Shown here one piece after another: positions 31,907 to 33,776 of a DNA stretch of 33,776 bases. Below the pieces are notes generated by a model, which saw nothing but the letters and a program-made list of their open reading frames with translations, was not told where the DNA came from and made no database searches. The DNA is taken from positions 1-33,776 of the forward strand of contig JAJDZN010000122.1 of the NCBI GenBank assembly GCA_022824585.1, written 5' to 3'. Positions within the stretch are counted from its first letter, which is position 1. The number at the start of each line of letters is the position of its first letter. The translations under genes and the position numbers were made by a program. Origin of the DNA: Bryobacterales bacterium. Lineage in GTDB: Bacteria; Acidobacteriota; Terriglobia; Bryobacterales; UBA6623.

Positions 31907-33649
31907 TCAGTAGTTCGTGTAGAACTCTGTTCGATTGAACAGCGCCCACATCAAGTCTTCGGCCCGGTCACGGCGCTCCCTGATCCGCCCCTCGCCCAGA
32001 TACGCAACCGCCATCGCCAGCTCGTCTGCACTGGGAGGACGGCCCAGAGCGCTCAGATACATCCCTGTCACCAAGCCATCATCCGGCTCGGAAATCAGTT
32101 CGGCAAGCGTTCCCCCACGGGCGTCGTAGGCAGCGCGGCGGAACACGAATATGTTGTTCATCAGGTTGAGCGCTTGCAGCGGGCTTGCCGCGTCACTCCT
32201 TGGGGTTTGCCGGCGGTCTCCGGGAAGGAAGGCCCGCAGGAAACGTCGAGCCCCGACCGCATTCCTGCCCCTGCCGGGAATCACATCATTCACGTCGGGA
32301 AACTGCATCGCGAGCGGCACGTCCTGAAGGGTCGGCGAAACGTCGTAACTCGCCCGCTTGCCGCTTGCGATCAGGATCGCATCGTGCATCTGCTCGGCGC
32401 CGAGGTGCCGTGCGTTGTGCCGGACAAAGAATCGCTCGTATTGCGGATTGAAGACGCCGTCGTACCGCGAGGACAGTTGGTACGTCTGAGACGTCACGAT
32501 CTCCCGCATGAGCCACTTGAGGTCGAATCCACTCGTGCGAAACCCGTTCGCCAGCCATTCGAGGAGCCCGGGATGCGAAGGCTGAACATCCCACTCTCCG
32601 GTCGGCGGGTCAGCGGGGTCGAGTCGGTCCGGGTCGAACTGGTCGGCGGGCTCGACCAGTCCCCTGGCAAAGAATTCCCGCCAGATGTAATTGACAGCCG
32701 CGCGGGCGAACTGGGGATCGCTGGTCAAGTAGAACCCGACTTGCTCCCTGAGCCGCAATTGAGGATCGACCGGTGACTCCGCGAAGGGGTATGCGGGTGC
32801 CACGCGGCGCTCTTCGTGGAACCTGTCTGGCCGGTTGCCACCCTGCGTCCAAGCCAGATAGCGGCCCGGTTCGCCACCTTCGGCGTCGAAGTCCCCCGAC
32901 GCGGACGGCCGATCCTGTATTAGGAAGTACCTGACAGGCACTCGGCGGCCGTCCCGCTCTACACGCGGCGTCCATTTCCGTATGGCCGGCAGGTCCGAGA
33001 AGAACGCGGCCAAGCCCCATGCCTCCAGGCGGGTCGCCCGCGCCCCCCAGGCGCTGACGCCTTCGAGCCGTCCTTCCCCGTCGTGGCAAAGCACGCAATC
33101 CATCGTTGACATCCCGAGGAAGTCTCGCGCCGCCCGGTAAGCCAGAGCGTCGTAAGTGTCCTGAGGCGGACCACCGGGCGTCCGAGCGCCGAGCACGTAC
33201 CCGACGGGCGAGGCCCGCACGGGGTTGGACTCGAGATCCGAGTACACTCGTTCGTACTCCTCGAAGCTGGCAAAGCTCTCCGGATAGTCCCGGCCGTCAC
33301 TCGTGCCTTCGGCAGCCAGCATTTCCCGCGCCATCCGGTCGTAGGGCTTGTTCGCCCGTAGCGACTCGAGCAGGTATAGGTGCAGCGAGTCGCGCCCGTG
33401 CACGCGCCGGTTCACGCCCTCGGTGCGGTTCGTGTTCCGGAACAGGTCGCCGAAGAACAGCGCCCAGCGGTCCGCCCATTCCGGCATCTCGAGCAGCGAG
33501 TCGACAAGGCCCTGTCGCTTGTTCTCGGACGAGTCGGTCAGGAATCGGACCACCTCATGCCGGGTCGGTATGCGTCCTGTCAGGTCCAAGCGCACACGCC
33601 GGAGGAATTCGGCGTCGCTGGTCAGGTCTGCCAAGGGATGCTTTTGCAA
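31907..33649 (-). CDS. DUF1549/DUF1553 protein, possibly 5' truncated
   Basis: A 580-residue frame. DUF1549 starts at once (SDAEFLRRVRLDLTGRIPT, 11-29) and contains a single haem-c-like CVLCH motif (C185, C188, H189). DUF1553 occupies the C-terminal half (QVGFYLTSDPQFARAAVNYIWREFF, HPGLLEWLANGF, YLSALGRPPSADELAMAV). Family members usually begin with a signal peptide and often a cytochrome c domain. Here the only start is TTG 33649 with a weak ribosome site, and the frame is closed by TGA a short way upstream. The 5' end may be lost, or the protein may be short. It lies 31 bases before the DUF1501 gene, clearly one operon. The last 127 bases of the window hold no gene. Confidence 0.85.
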   Translation of the reverse strand: MQKHPLADLTSDAEFLRRVRLDLTGRIPTRHEVVRFLTDSSENKRQGLVDSLLEMPEWADRWALFFGDLFRNTNRTEGVNRRVHGRDSLHLYLLESLRANKPYDRMAREMLAAEGTSDGRDYPESFASFEEYERVYSDLESNPVRASPVGYVLGARTPGGPPQDTYDALAYRAARDFLGMSTMDCVLCHDGEGRLEGVSAWGARATRLEAWGLAAFFSDLPAIRKWTPRVERDGRRVPVRYFLIQDRPSASGDFDAEGGEPGRYLAWTQGGNRPDRFHEERRVAPAYPFAESPVDPQLRLREQVGFYLTSDPQFARAAVNYIWREFFARGLVEPADQFDPDRLDPADPPTGEWDVQPSHPGLLEWLANGFRTSGFDLKWLMREIVTSQTYQLSSRYDGVFNPQYERFFVRHNARHLGAEQMHDAILIASGKRASYDVSPTLQDVPLAMQFPDVNDVIPGRGRNAVGARRFLRAFLPGDRRQTPRSDAASPLQALNLMNNIFVFRRAAYDARGGTLAELISEPDDGLVTGMYLSALGRPPSADELAMAVAYLGEGRIRERRDRAEDLMWALFNRTEFYTNY

Positions 33650-33776
33650 AATTCCAACCGGCGTGCCACAAGCGAGCTCAGAACGTGGGGGTCATGCCCA
33701 GACTGATTATGGGTTCCAATAGATATCGCAATCAAAATAAGAGATTCTTATAGTTGAGCGAATTCGGCTGGGCCAG

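Noticed and set aside
1..33776. CRISPR arrays, rRNA and tRNA genes
   Set aside because: No regularly spaced repeats and no rRNA or tRNA-like segments were recognised by eye in either strand.

Overview
The window is high-GC bacterial DNA, mostly accessory. A DUF1549/DUF1553 plus DUF1501 gene pair, a copper nitrite reductase, a class I PPK2 and ISKra4-, ISAs1- and IS110-type sequences suggest an environmental Acidobacteriota-like (Bryobacterales/Solibacter type) or Planctomycetota/Verrucomicrobiota-like genome. No rRNA or tRNA gene was recognised, so the taxonomy is inference.

Positions 1-9,900 are a recombinase and transposon graveyard. It holds the tail of a tyrosine recombinase, a large serine recombinase that has lost its catalytic domain, and an ISKra4-family IS with two overlapping reading frames and a missing 3' end. 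Next comes a DruA (DUF4338)-ISAs1 type transposase gene cut in two by a 4,284-bp transposon (4683-8966). Removing that transposon and one copy of the 6-bp duplication CCACGG restores a 591-residue reading frame. The transposon carries a zinc-finger protein, a DD35E transposase, an ExeA/TniB-like AAA ATPase and a DUF3991/TOPRIM primase-like protein, all on the minus strand. The last three overlap by 1-4 bases. It is the best candidate here for a little-described system: a compact Tn7/Tn552-like element with a primase-like protein built into its core operon.

Positions 10,144-13,857 hold stand-alone metabolic genes: PPK2, Tat-exported NirK and a TIGR00027-type methyltransferase, separated by hairpins and a 79-bp MITE-like inverted repeat. 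An IS110 relic and an AT-rich control region follow. That region has a strong promoter whose spacer is filled by a perfect palindrome.

Positions 14,976-26,706 are one tightly packed plus-strand conjugation operon. The order is VirB2/TrbC, VirB3/TrbD, VirB4/TrbE, VirB9/TrbG, VirB10/TrbI, VirB5/TrbJ-like, VirB6/TrbL, VirB8/TrbF, a small two-helix membrane protein, a replication-relaxation-like protein, an unrecognised protein and the VirD4/TraG coupling ATPase. No VirB11 and no classical relaxase are present. Downstream on the opposite strand are a tyrosine integrase without a proper start codon and a serine resolvase, so the whole resembles an integrative conjugative element (ICE) or its remains. 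A nested palindrome next to the resolvase may be its recombination site or an operator.

Positions 28,575-33,776 hold a SLATT-like two-helix membrane protein coupled to a proline-rich small protein, an Rpn/PD-(D/E)XK family gene with no clear start, and the DUF1501 and DUF1549/DUF1553 pair in one minus-strand operon. The latter gene has an unclear, possibly truncated, 5' end.
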